Positions 26,501-35,400 of a DNA stretch of 64,000 bases are shown here, one piece after another (position 1 is the stretch's first letter; each line of letters begins with the position of its first letter). The stretch covers positions 22,795,539-22,859,538 of the forward strand of contig OZ022580.1 in assembly GCA_963669155.1 (NCBI GenBank). The letters run 5' to 3'. Source of the DNA: Arbacia lixula (Eukaryota > Echinodermata > Echinoidea > Arbacioida > Arbaciidae). The position numbers and the translations under genes were made by a program. The notes beneath the pieces were generated by a model. That model did not search any database, was not told the origin of the DNA, and saw only the letters and a program-made list of their open reading frames with translations.

Positions 26501-29500
26501 CCTAGTCAAGTTTCTACACTGGTACCATAGTGCCTTCTATGTTCTTGTACTGCATAGCTGTCAATCAAGTGGTGATTCTGGTATTTTGGAGGCTTGTCTC
26601 AATTTCATCGCTTGGTTCAGTCAGCCTTTATCAATGGAAAAACAGAGCAGATTGAAAGTAAGTTCCATTTTAATGTAGGTTGTATATCACAATTTTTTAC
26701 ATAGGTACGATGTGTGTCTTTGGATGGGATGTTGGTTTCATTATGACAGAGCCTGAATTGTAATACTTTACAGTTTACAAACAAAATACATGCTTTTAAA
26801 ACGGTAGTTTTTCATTGCTTAATCACCATTATAAGATATATGTTGTCTTTAGTATATATTTGTCTGATTGTCTGGCTTCATGAACCCTGGTCTCGTTTGA
26901 ATGTCAAAATCTACCATGGAAATGCAGTTACCCAATAGAGTGTGGCTTGATTGCGCCCTATAAGGAATTGGAAGTTTATTCATAGCCTGTTATCTATTGT
27001 CTGTACAGCAGATTATGCGGGGGTTGCGCTACTCAGTATCTGAGTGGAAAAAAAGCCAGTCTGCTAATGCGAGGGCTCAGTACAAGAACAGGTTGAGCTC
27101 GAAACACATGTCACTATCTGGAGTTTGATCTATCTCCTGTCATTATAACTTGTATTAATACATATATCCGGTCCTGGGCAGTACCACTCCATATTTGTCA
27201 CATGTGTAGCCTATAATACCTTTATCTTCATTTGTACAGGAAGATGTCAGAAGTATGGCCAAAGTCATTCACAGATGCATGATGGGGGTAGCTTTTAAAC
27301 CAGATGAACTCCAGGTGGCGCTTTCCAACTTCCTAGGTCCAGGATGCCATGAGGAGGATGGATCGTTGACCAATCTCTTCATTCATCTCGTCATGTCGGC
27401 GGTCTTCCAGACAACTCTGATTTCAAGTCATGATGTCCTGGAATTGCTGGCTCAAGTAAATTCAAAGATATGGCTTGCTTGTTGTGTTTTATATCGTCCA
27501 CAGTCATCCAAATCATTTTATCTGACCTTGTTACATGAAAATGTGTTCAAATTCAACCATATATTCCCACTTTTCCTGTCTTGCCACCCAGGATAGTTAT
27601 TTCTCAAAAATGACACAAGAATGGTAAGGATCTCTTCTTAAAAAAAGGGTCTTTATTTGAATTTGAATTCAAGAAACTGATGTGAAATGTCAAGAGATCT
27701 GGAGATTAGCATGTATTATTGAATGTAGGAGGCATGTTTTCTGCTGTACAAAGACGCCTTAGACGTCACAACACTTCTAACTGTGTTTAATGCATGCAGT
27801 CAATCAAATTGTACCGCTCAGTTTGATTTTCTGTAAAAATGTCAAAATTGATCCTAATTCCAAATTGATTCTAGGCAGACTAATACAACGGCTCGGATGA
27901 CCACTGACAATATTGAACACTGCATTGAATTTCTGAGATGTAGCTGTTCTGTGTTTGTGTGAACTCAATGCTGTAAGATACAGTATGAAATGTGATATTA
28001 TATGTTGAATTTTGTGTAACTTTTTCTTTCTTCAAAATCTTAATTCTGTGCAACTTTATAAAACACATCAAAACAAACAGATCAAGAAATTATGATACTT
28101 TTGTAGCTTCTCAACTTGTATTTTAGAATGTATACAGATTTTTTTTACTTGAGAAACTATTGTTTGTATCTTATGGTTGCTATTCATGGAATTTCATTGT
28201 TGTTTTCAGAATGACTTTTCTTTTGAGTATGAGAGAGAGTATGGCAATGAATACAACGCTTGCAACTCTAAAAAAGTCATTTGATGCTCATCAGAATTGA
28301 AGTCATACACATGTAGTTGTAGAGTAGGATTTGGATTAAAAAATGTCTAGCCACATATTTGAAGGTTAGGGTTGGGTTTGTGGTAATTAGAATATCTACA
28401 CTGCAGTATATTATAAGTTGTTGATAATACATGTACTCATTTTCTTATGTAATAAGCATATAGTGTTGAATAGAGTACCGGTACCTACATGTATACAGTG
28501 GCACATCCTGAATGAGCGTTGAAATGTAAGCAATGGAAACACGCTTTTGTGCAAGTGCTTGAAATTAACATTCTGTGAAATATGATTTTTATGCCATTAT
28601 TGTTTTCGGGTTGTCCGTCCGTCCGTCCGTCCGTCCCGAATCCGTTTAGGCAATATCTTGAGAACTATTGACCAGATTTGCTTCAAACTTGGTACATATG
28701 TGTATTGCATGAACCTAATGAAGTGTGTAAAATTGGGGTCAAATCTGATTGAGGTCAAAGGTCAAAGGTCAATGAACTTTGTGAAAAAGTGCCTCAAATT
28801 GACCTTTTTCACATTAAATTCAAATCCAAGGATGCAATTCACATTATGGTACAAAGATAGAAAGATACAAAGATACAAAGATAGATCACTACTTGGGGGT
28901 AGACTGGTAACTTTTTTGGTAAAATTCCTGAAAGGTCAGAGATCAAAGGTCAATGAACTTCATGAAAAATTGCAAAAAATTGACCTTTTCCACAATAAAT
29001 CCAGATCCAAGGATGCAATTCTCATTATACATGGTACACAGATGGATCACTACTTGGGGATAGCCTGGTAAAAATTTGGGTAAAATTCCTGAAAGGTCAG
29101 AGGTTAAAGGTTTGTGAACTTTGCAAAAATTGGATAAAGATTGCCCCCAAATTGATATTTTTCACAATAACTCCAAATTGAATTATGCAATTCCAACCAA
29201 ACATGGTACAGAGATGGATCACTTCATGGAGATAGACTGATGGCATAGTTGATAAAATCCCTGAAAGTTCAGAGCTGAAAGGTCAATAAACTTTTCTAAA
29301 ATTTTGCTAATTTTAAACAAACTTGATACAAGGATGGATTTAGACACACTGGTTACATTGGAAGTCAAAGAAGTAAGAGGTCAAAGGTCAATGAACATTG
29401 CCAAACTTGGCTAAACACGGAAAAACAGAATATATTTTCATTTCACATAGGAATTCAATGGTACATTGCCCACCAAACATACAGATTTTCTGAGAATGAA

Positions 29501-29939
29501 TCTAAATAGAGCTAGCAAAGAGGCGGAGGCATATTTATCGACTGCGTGGCAGTCAAATTGCTCTAGTTTTAAATATATTTGATATTCAGGTCAAAGAGAT
29601 GCCTCGTGTGACATTTTTGTCAATAGCATTTCTCAATGTTTTCACATGTTTTTAAGCAAGCAATATTACATCTTCATTATTTCTTTTGCTCATTCTCTGT
29701 CCTAGCAGATGGCCCAAGCTAGAGGAGAGGGAAGCAGAGTCCATCAGCTAGTACTCCTACAGGAACACATGGACATCTACTCTGAGGTATTCTTTGCTTT
29801 GGAAAGAGTATCTGAGGAAAGGTACCCATCACACATATCAGGGTCTTTAGAGGCCCTGAGCCCATCAGCTAGTACTCCTACAGGAACACATGGACATCAG
29901 AAGGAAGCAACTAACAAAAGAGACTTTTCTTGTATATGA
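14361..29939 (+). CDS. FANCC: Fanconi anemia group C protein (FANCC), 12 coding exons
   Basis: FANCC is part of the Fanconi core ubiquitin-ligase complex (with FANCE and FANCF) that monoubiquitinates FANCD2-FANCI during interstrand-crosslink repair. Joining 12 exons gives 629 codons with every splice phase agreeing (human FANCC: 558 aa). Recognition rests on collinear similarity recalled from the human protein: the N-terminal helix (ISYWLKIA... against human YQFWMQKL...), KRYPRLGHLL (human ERFPTIGQLL), a CLQALRKKQPQ block (human CLCCLINKEPQ), SLWLQYLPALE in exon 7 (human CLWLRHLPSLE), and DVLELLAQMAQ in exons 11-12 (human DVITLMAHTAE). The protein is all-helical with no enzymatic motif, as in the family. 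The start ATG has a good context (CGACATGG) and the first 60 codons end in a GTGAGT donor. Introns are full of MITEs. The C-terminus is uncertain: the last exon is partly duplicated and its stop lies in a MITE. Identity is strong; the last 50 residues are weak. Confidence 0.9.
14579..14740. repeat. GC-rich hairpin segment in FANCC intron 1, also found inside the 3.6-kb element
   Basis: GCTCCCGCGCAGCGTGAGCGGG recurs in a similar form at 19215-19250. CpG-rich relative to its surroundings. It could be part of the FANCC promoter zone or a transposon remnant. Confidence 0.45.
14917..15004 (+). CDS. FANCC: FANCC exon 2 (residues 61-89)
   Basis: Acceptor TATCTCCAG|GAAAG, donor CTCAAG|GTGAGC, phase 0 to 1. 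It encodes SLKRYPRLGHLLGHLCG, which aligns with human ERFPTIGQLLAKACW. The frame is set by exon 1; other frames also look open here but do not match the family. Confidence 0.85.
16297..16394 (+). CDS. FANCC: FANCC exon 3 (residues 90-122)
   Basis: Acceptor ATTGCAG|ATGCC, donor GCAGAG|GTAACA, phase 1 to 0. The DAKTHSALFSCLQALRKK block matches human DESQKILIWCLCCLINK in spacing. Confidence 0.87.
16440..16700 (+). repeat. Dispersed ~260-bp repeat, copy 1
   Basis: It shares GTGAACCCTGGTC, AAGTTTATTCATA and TATCCGAGTGGAAGAA blocks in the same order with 26875-27120. Class unknown (SINE- or MITE-like). Confidence 0.6.
16773..20414. mobile_element. 3.6-kb TTAA-flanked inverted-repeat transposon, non-autonomous, in FANCC intron 3
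   Basis: The left end (TTAA then AGGCGGATTCACACTGCATC) and right end (reverse: GGCGGATTCACATTGCATCC, then TTAA) form terminal inverted repeats. Both ends continue into ~130-200 bp of repeated CGACAT/CGACAC words. The TTAA target duplication is shared by piggyBac and Kolobok superfamilies (known). No transposase frame is seen. The inside has a polypurine block (16980-17330), C-runs, and AGATCTA/CTAGATCT words at high density (18700-19700). No protein called. Confidence 0.75.
20647..20757 (+). CDS. FANCC: FANCC exon 4 (residues 123-159)
   Basis: Acceptor TTGGTCCAG|TCTCAG, donor AACAAG|GTAACA, phase 0 to 0 (111 nt). DSMGYTAVEFNAVSANK parallels human QGLGYAPIDYYPGLLKN. It lies 233 nt after the end of the 3.6-kb transposon in intron 3. 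Confidence 0.87.
20768..20880. repeat. GGGCCCTGTTTCATAAAGC repeat
   Basis: Related to the end of the element at 63640-63757. It carries TCTCTAATGTACAGAGT and GATATCAATC in common. Confidence 0.45.
21700..21764 (+). CDS. FANCC: FANCC exon 5 (residues 160-180)
   Basis: Small 65-nt exon. Acceptor CACAAACAG|TTGATT, donor TTGAG|GTAAGA, phase 0 to 2. It encodes an acidic helix (LIESIERDLEHLIREQ) at the place of human MVLSLASELRENHL. Confidence 0.82.
21906..22136 (-). mobile_element. Half copy of a TIR element, inverted relative to 24718
   Basis: Its reverse complement matches about 24716-24940 with many mismatches (GGATTCAC, CTCATGGGAA, GCTTGGTGGTGACCGT, GAGTTCGT blocks in order). Confidence 0.65.
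22247..22488 (+). CDS. FANCC: FANCC exon 6 (residues 181-261)
   Basis: Acceptor CACCTCCAG|ATTTC, donor ACTGCAG|GTTCC, phase 2 to 1 (242 nt). The LHVAHLCNLCLPLLTGEAH block matches human VASLSRVCVPLITLTDVD. The following EAFLELVTRTQ block fits human FFEAVNEAILL. Confidence 0.88.
22942..23174. mobile_element. MITE, ~233 bp, long inverted repeats
   Basis: GGGCAATTCCACA, AAAGTCATGTAA and GTGAGTAACCAAAGCTTCTT appear at the left and, inverted, at the right end (AAGAAGCTTTGGTTACTCAC ... GAATTGCCC). It lies in FANCC intron 6. Confidence 0.85.
23506..23660 (+). CDS. FANCC: FANCC exon 7 (residues 262-313)
   Basis: Acceptor TTCTTTTCAG|ACTGG, donor AATTTG|GTAAGT, phase 1 to 0. It holds the most diagnostic block, SLWLQYLPALEQEILLLL, against human CLWLRHLPSLEKAMLHLF. 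Confidence 0.9.
23871..24029 (+). CDS. FANCC: FANCC exon 8 (residues 314-366)
   Basis: Acceptor ATTTGACAG|CCGATA, donor ACACAA|GTAAGG, 159 nt, phase 0 to 0. PIACAQHRILYQAVDLCI aligns with human AACHPAIFRVVDEMFR. Two helices follow, ending in a QSSSTQ linker. Confidence 0.88.
24271..24643. mobile_element. Palindromic TTAA MITE, copy 1 (~373 bp)
   Basis: TTAA at both edges. The arms are inverted over almost the full length around the centre GTTCGGCCCGAAC. Same family at 38311 and 52318. In FANCC intron 8. Confidence 0.88.
24718..25206. mobile_element. TIR element, ~490 bp
   Basis: The left end TGGATTCAC... TTGCAGCGGACAGGCCAA is inverted at the right (TTGGCCTGATCCGCTGCAA ... GAATCCACCA). In FANCC intron 8. 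No coding capacity. Confidence 0.7.
25369..25438 (+). CDS. FANCC: FANCC exon 9 (residues 367-389)
   Basis: Acceptor TCTATACAG|CTGTCG, donor CCCAGTG|GTAAGT, phase 0 to 1 (70 nt). LFPQTCLPLVNLLLLNP matches human YFPYTSPSLAMVLLQDP. Confidence 0.88.
25580..25886. mobile_element. TIR element of the CACCAGTCGT family
   Basis: The left part GCACGACTGGTGACCCTTTCTT and right part AAGAAAGGGTCACCAGTCGTGC are inverted. The right edge GAACAGCTTGGTGAAAG also ends the element at 60589. Confidence 0.65.
25939..26186. mobile_element. MITE with ACTGCCCTACTNTGAC ends, copy 1
   Basis: The left end CCCTACTTTGATAAAAGGAAG is inverted at the right. The inside matches copies at 29899 and 52928 (GTCACTTGCATTGGCATC, CATGTTAGATTGAATATC, AGAGTACCAATAACTCAA). 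In FANCC intron 9. Confidence 0.85.
26383..26657 (+). CDS. FANCC: FANCC exon 10 (residues 390-481)
   Basis: Acceptor CTTTTCACAG|GCCTG, donor TTGAAA|GTAAGT, 275 nt, phase 1 to 0. It begins G-LPREAH (human IPRGHW) and carries ACLNFIAWFSQPLS (human ALLWLLAFYYGPRD). This is the longest internal exon. Confidence 0.89.
26875..27120 (+). repeat. Dispersed ~260-bp repeat, copy 2
   Basis: Diverged match to 16440-16700. In FANCC intron 10. Confidence 0.6.
27240..27455 (+). CDS. FANCC: FANCC exon 11 (residues 482-553)
   Basis: Acceptor TTTGTACAG|GAAGAT, donor GCTCAA|GTAAAT, 216 nt, phase 0 to 0. It covers the LFIHLVMSAVF and DVLELLAQ helices, matching human QLIRHLLLNFLLW and DVITLMAH. If the donor is skipped the frame runs 46 codons further to a stop at about 27594-27596, a possible alternative 3' end. 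Confidence 0.88.
28605..29575 (+). repeat. Tandem ~165-180 bp repeat array rich in AGGTCA, in FANCC intron 11
   Basis: It begins with (GTCC)n at 28612-28636 and repeats a unit containing AAAGGTCAATGAACTT, CACAATAAATCCA, ATGGTACANAGATGGATCACT and GGTAAAATTCCTGAAAGG. AGGTCA half-sites cluster near 28750, 28935, 29095, 29275 and 29375, several as one-base-spaced direct repeats. It ends with GGCAGTCAAATTGCTCTAG. Similar (GTCC)n/AGGTCA repeats are common in marine invertebrate genomes (recalled). Confidence 0.75.
29709..29939 (+). CDS. FANCC: FANCC terminal exon 12 (residues 554-629), C-terminus remodelled
   Basis: Acceptor CTAGCAG|ATGGCC (an AG three bases earlier is also possible), phase 0. The first part (MAQARGEGSRVHQLVLLQ) fits human MAHTAEIIHEIIGFLDQ. 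After residue ~579 the frame runs through a local tandem duplication (29735 and 29863 copies) and stops in a MITE that begins near 29899. A short splice at GAG|GTATTC (29787) to an unseen exon is an alternative. The exon is real; its 3' half is uncertain. Confidence 0.6.
   Translation: MAQARGEGSRVHQLVLLQEHMDIYSEVFFALERVSEERYPSHISGSLEALSPSASTPTGTHGHQKEATNKRDFSCI
29735..29898 (+). repeat. FANCC: Local tandem duplication in the FANCC last exon
   Basis: A 38-bp block (CATCAGCTAGTACTCCTACA...) occurs at 29735 and 29863. The sequence after the first copy (CTACTCTGAGGTATTC..., GAGGAAAGGTACCCATCACAC) recurs after the MITE at about 30136-30215 (CTACTCTGCGTTATTC..., GAGGAAGAGTATGCATCACAC). A ~128-bp unit was therefore duplicated and the second copy was split by the MITE. 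Confidence 0.8.
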
Positions 29940-30133
29940 GCAAAGTGTTTCTGTCACTTGCATTAGCATCGGTACAACACCACATCATGTTAGATTGAAT
30001 ATCTCGCAGCAAGGTGAATATTGTGTTCTCCAGATTTTGTCTGTATGTGGGGAGTGCTGGGTTCAATCTTAGAGTACCAATAACTCAAATTTGAGTGATG
30101 TGTTACTTGCTTCCTTTTGTCAAAGTAGGGCAG
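29899..30133. mobile_element. MITE with ACTGCCCTACTNTGAC ends, copy 2, inside the duplicated FANCC exon
   Basis: Same family as 25939 and 52928. The left end is truncated (starts GAAGGAAGCAAC). It splits the duplicated block at GACATC/TACTCT, leaving an ATC on both sides. It supplies the stop codon of the open FANCC frame. Confidence 0.85.
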
Positions 30134-31789
30134 AATCTACTCTGCGTTATTCTTAGTGTCAGGAGCAGGATCTGAGGAAGAGTATGCATCACACATATCA
30201 AGGGGCTGCAGGTGTGATGTAAAGAACTCAACTGAAGATCATGAGAAGGAAGCAAAAATCTAGCTTACATCCAATAATAATGATGGCATGTTCAGTCGTG
30301 TACATGAATGAAAAACAATTCTGAGCAAGTTTTTTGGAACAGTGCGATTCGGCAGAACCCCAAGGCAATTTCTGGTCCACAGTAAAGTCATGATGATTTC
30401 CTGGAACTATGTAAGTGAGATGTTTTTAATTCTGACACATTGTTGAACAATCTGCCATTACACCATTTGTGGGGGAATTTCAATTAGAAACATTATTTTG
30501 GCTCTAATGCACCCAGTAAATAAGATGATGAGATTGTGAAAATCAAGTTTTTCTGGTTCATTTCCATGCACTTTTCTGAATGGCTACATTACCATTTGGT
30601 TAAATACTCATTTCACCTACAAGCAAACACCAACGTGTGGGTTAGGGGTAGGAGAAGGGGTTGGGGATAGGGTTAGGGATTATGGCATAGGGTCTTGTTT
30701 ACATTCACATAATCTTGAAGGTTTCAAGGTTTTCCTATTTGACGAAAAATGTGAAAAGACCAAATAGTTATAAATTCTCTCAATATCATCTGGATTTTCC
30801 CACCTTTGGTACAGAGAATTTAATGGGTAGCTGGTAGGATGAGAAAGCCAATGGAAGACTTTGTCCAGAGAAGTAGTGAAATGGCAGCGGGCAATGAATG
30901 CTGACCAGGGAGTGCAGGGCTAGAAATATATGCAGTGACCAGGAGTAATACATGTACATACGATGGCTATGATCTCTGAAAAAGCCCAAATAGTTTATAT
31001 TGTCAGAGTCACTGATTGCATCAATGGACTTTCTTATCAAATAATCTCTCATTATTTTGCAATTTGAGAAACAATGCTTGTTGTAACTATGAGGATAGAC
31101 TTACATTCTTGATCAAATCCCCCCAATTTAATTTGATTTTGCTCAAGACTGTTTTCAACAGAGAATGTTGTGTGCATTTGTTTTTATTTATCAAGCTTTG
31201 CAATGAAATTTGATCTGAATGTTACTACAATGATTTGTATTCATATGAAAGTATGAACTCATTAAATTAAAAAGTATTTTGTAAAAGGAATTGAAATATT
31301 CAATCCTTCTTCAGCTCTTTAAGATGTTATCATGTGGGAAGACTAAACAGTTGAGAGAACAGATCTTGGAAATTTAATCGAGATATTTATAAAGAGAAGG
31401 AGAAAGATGGTGTGGTAGAGACAGAGACGGTTTGAAAGGAAGGATGAATGTAGAAGAAGTTGCACACAGGCAAGGGAGAAAAACTGGAGGGAAAGAAGAA
31501 AAGATGGGATGGTTGGAATGAAGATGAACGTATGAGTTGCAAAGAGAGGAATGACATGAATAAGTGAGTGAATGAGAGCAAGAAAAAGGCAGAAGGATCT
31601 GAAGCATTAGATCCAGAAACAAAACATACAAAACTTTAACACACTGACTATTTTTATGCCCGGGCCGTGAAGTGGCAGGAGGCATAATTTTTTGTTTGTT
31701 TTGTTTTGTGGCAACAGGTAATGAACATTTCTGCTGTGCAGAAAACTTGTGTGGCAAGCCCTCCAACCACTTGTACCACTCGTCACATC

Positions 31790-32470
31790 TCTAACTCCTG
31801 ACAACACCACCCCACACACCAACAGTACCACCACCCTATACACCAACCCGTACACCAACTAATCAACACATCCCACGATATTCACTTCCAATACCACACA
31901 CATCCAATACAAATCACTGCACTCTTTGTTATTACCCACTGCATCCCACATCCTACAATGTATCTCGCCCCTTTACGCACCCCTCTCCACCACCCAAGAC
32001 ACCCCCACAACCCATCCCATCTACCATCCAATACTAGACACACCCACCCCATACCCACTGCATCCCACACTCGCCCCTCTCTACCACCCAAGAGACCTCA
32101 CAATCCACCCCATCTACCACCCAATACCACACACACCCTACTCTGTACTGCATCTCACACTCGCCCGTCTCCACCACCCAAGACACACCTTCAATAAACT
32201 ACCCCATCTACCACCTGTAATACCAGACAAACCCACTCCATACCCTCTGCATCCCACACACCCCTCTCCACCACCCTAGACACCCTCACAACCTACCCGG
32301 CCATCAACCACTCAATGCCAGCCACACCCCACCCCATACCCACTGCACTCCACACTCGCCCCTCGTCACCACCCAAGACACCCCCTCGACAAACTACCCC
32401 ATATAATACCAGACACGCACCCCACCTTATACCTACTACATCCCATACCCTACAATGTTCTCTCAACAAA
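31790..32470 (+). repeat. C-rich minisatellite, ~90-100 bp unit
   Basis: About seven degenerate units with CCACACTCGCCCCTCTCCACCA, CCCAAGACACCC, CATCTACCACCCAATACC and CCATACCCACTGCATCC. Strongly strand-asymmetric (C/A on plus). The open frames across it are artefacts. Confidence 0.85.
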
Positions 32471-35400
32471 ACACATATAACTTCCATTACACAGTTTCAC
32501 ATGTTGAAGTGGCCCAGCTAGGCAATATTTTAATCTCTTATTATTCTCATATTTCTTTGAAATTGACAGGCATGCACTGCACAAATCACAAATATTAGAA
32601 CACACACTTTTTTTTCTTTTTCTTATTTTCTCCACCTGGTACACCAGCGACGTATTTCTTCAGCAAAGTATACACTAACATGCAAGAATGAAAATTGCTG
32701 TTGTAGAGAATTAAGAGATTAGAGAAATGGCAATAACATCCGAATGTGATACAGTAGAACATTTCCAGTTCTCTGCAACTAATACAGGAACTTCTGAGTA
32801 AAGTGTGTTTCATCATACCACACATTTATGCTTACTCATCTATGGAATGTGAAACCTTTATAGTTGATGCACCTTCATTGAATATTCATATACATGTATG
32901 TGTACTTGGATAAATCGTGAAATTCCAAGACCCGAATGTATGTTTTTTGTATATTCTTACTGGGCTTCATCTCGATATGCTGAATATTAGAATAACCTTA
33001 CAATAACAAGAAATCTAATTATTTTCTATGAAATTGAAATATATCTGTGTGCCAGTGTGAATACATACATGTACCATACTGAATACAATTAAAGCATTTC
33101 AGAAAAGATTGCCTGAAAAATCAAGGATTGTGACTTCTTTTGGATAAATATTATCCTCATTAAGTACAGATTAAAACGATAGAGAACAAAAATCAAAACA
33201 ATCACTTATAACTTGCATCTTTCTTTCAGTGAGAGTGCAAAAATCTGGCAAGATCACATGTAAAAGCTCTTATTTAAGATGGATCAGTGCAATAAGGACA
33301 TAACTGGTTCATAAAAGATAAAATGATTCCTCTTCATTTCCAAATATTTACAAAGATTGCTAGTAAAATCCTAACGTAGAAAAAGCTGCCATACTCTAGA
33401 ATATAAACAAATGAAGCGGTGTGTCTATGGGACACATTCCAGATTATTCTTGAGTTCCCCTTCTAGTTTTTGTTGTATTATACACTTGTGCATGAAGCCG
33501 TTCCACACTCACATTGTACACATTTGACAAGCAAAGGAGAGTTCTGAATATATGCACAATTAATATGCCAAGACATATACATATATATATTATAGTTTTT
33601 CAGATTGCTGTACAGTAATGAACAATATTTACAAACAAAATCCAAATAACTTGGCATGATAAATCATAACAATTTCTCCATTCTGCAGATCGAATAAAGG
33701 GAGCCTCCCTCGTCTACATCAACAAATAGATTCCATACACAAAGTAAATGCAAAACCCAACCCTTCCAATGCTTTTACATCTGAAAACAAAATAGGGAAA
33801 TCATAACAAAAACTCCAACAAGTCTTTTGAAACAAAAATGCAATATATTAACAAATGGAGTACCAGATAAGAATCACGTCTCCCGATAAATCATGTTCAG
33901 TGCTTTTTCACGCAAAAGCTTGAATCAGAATAAAACAGAAAATATTCAAGAAACGTATTTACATGTATGTGAGAGAAAGGAGAAAAGTACTGTGTGAGCT
34001 AGACGAGAGACAGGGTTTGGTTCTGTCCTTTCACCCAGTGCACAGGGGGAGAGAGAGAGAGGTGAAGCAGTGAGCTTGACAGCGTCAGTCACATAAGAAG
34101 GGAACGGAAGGAGGAACAAAACACAGCAACACATAGTACTGAGTGACGTGACCTGCCGTGTCTGGCCTACACACCCTGAGGTTGGTTCAGTCTGGAGAAA
34201 TACACATAAGCTACAAAGAGACTCGAGAGTCAATGTCCTCCCACTTAACCCCTTCACAGCTGTCCCCCCACACACACTCAACAGTGTGCGTGTGCACCCA
34301 GCCCTGAGCGGACAGGGGTGAGAGGGTTAACATATATAATATAGACAACATAGTAGCAGTGGGAATCAGACCCTCACTCACGATATTGGTCAGTGCATAC
34401 AGAGAATGGTCACACCAGCTGGAGATTGCTTTTCGATTACACAGGAAAAGAAGGAAAGTAAGCCTTGTGCACAGAGCTTGATGAGAAAGCTATTCTACTA
34501 AATTCTCTCTCGTCTCGCTCATGAAGTCTGCTTGTGACAAAGATTTCTCCAGCAGACAACATTTGAATACTTTTAAACACGAGAGTCAAGGTACAAAAAA
34601 TGTGTCAGTAAAAGTCAGTTTTTGTCAAGGTCTTGAAGTAAGCATCTAGATATTTTTTCTTTCTACTTAACTTGCTCATATCATACACGCTAAACACACA
34701 CAGACACACCTAATATATTCATTCTAATTCCAGTTATACACCATACTGATACTGGTATCAAGTCAGAAACCAAATTTTGTTGGCTTATGCAATCTATAAC
34801 ACAGTCAGAGATTGACACAAGTATTGTCACCCTCTACAACATTTCTTACGAAACATACATGTGAAAACTTCTCAAAGGTTTTATTTCGGTAGCTTTCATG
34901 ACACCAGTGTCAAAAAAACATCACGAGTCAACTAGAAATTCAACAAAAAATAAAAATTTCTTGTACTTTGTTTCTTCGTGGGACAAGTGAATCCAGCACT
35001 TGGGAAATTCAAAGCATATTAAACACAGTTTTCCATTCATAAAAATAAATATATATAGAAAGAATATATTGAACAAGTCTTGCGCTTCATTTCAAAGAAA
35101 ACAACCGTTTCATCTCTTCCAAGTGAAGGTGAAATGTATGGACTACTTTTACAAAAATAACAAGAATTTTGTAATACTTTGTGTCTAGCTTCTCTCATTT
35201 CATGGAATCACAGATACTAGGATACTCAAATGTGCAGTTTTAACATTCTGAAGAGAATTTGCCATAATAACAAATTTACTTTAAATATACCAGCTTGTCC
35301 ATACACATACATATTATAAAAACATTGATTCTTTAAGGATGCAGTGTTTATTTAACAGTTGCACCAGTAACAGAATCTGTAGACTCATTTATTTATTTTT

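Noticed and set aside
28658-29071. 137-codon open frame in FANCC intron 11
   Set aside because: It lies wholly within the tandem AGGTCA repeat array.
30640-30690. GGGTTAGGG-like telomere words
   Set aside because: Only a few degenerate copies with no tandem register; not an interstitial telomere array.
31374-32521. Open frames on both strands across the GA-rich patch and C-rich minisatellite
   Set aside because: Low-complexity translations of the repeats.
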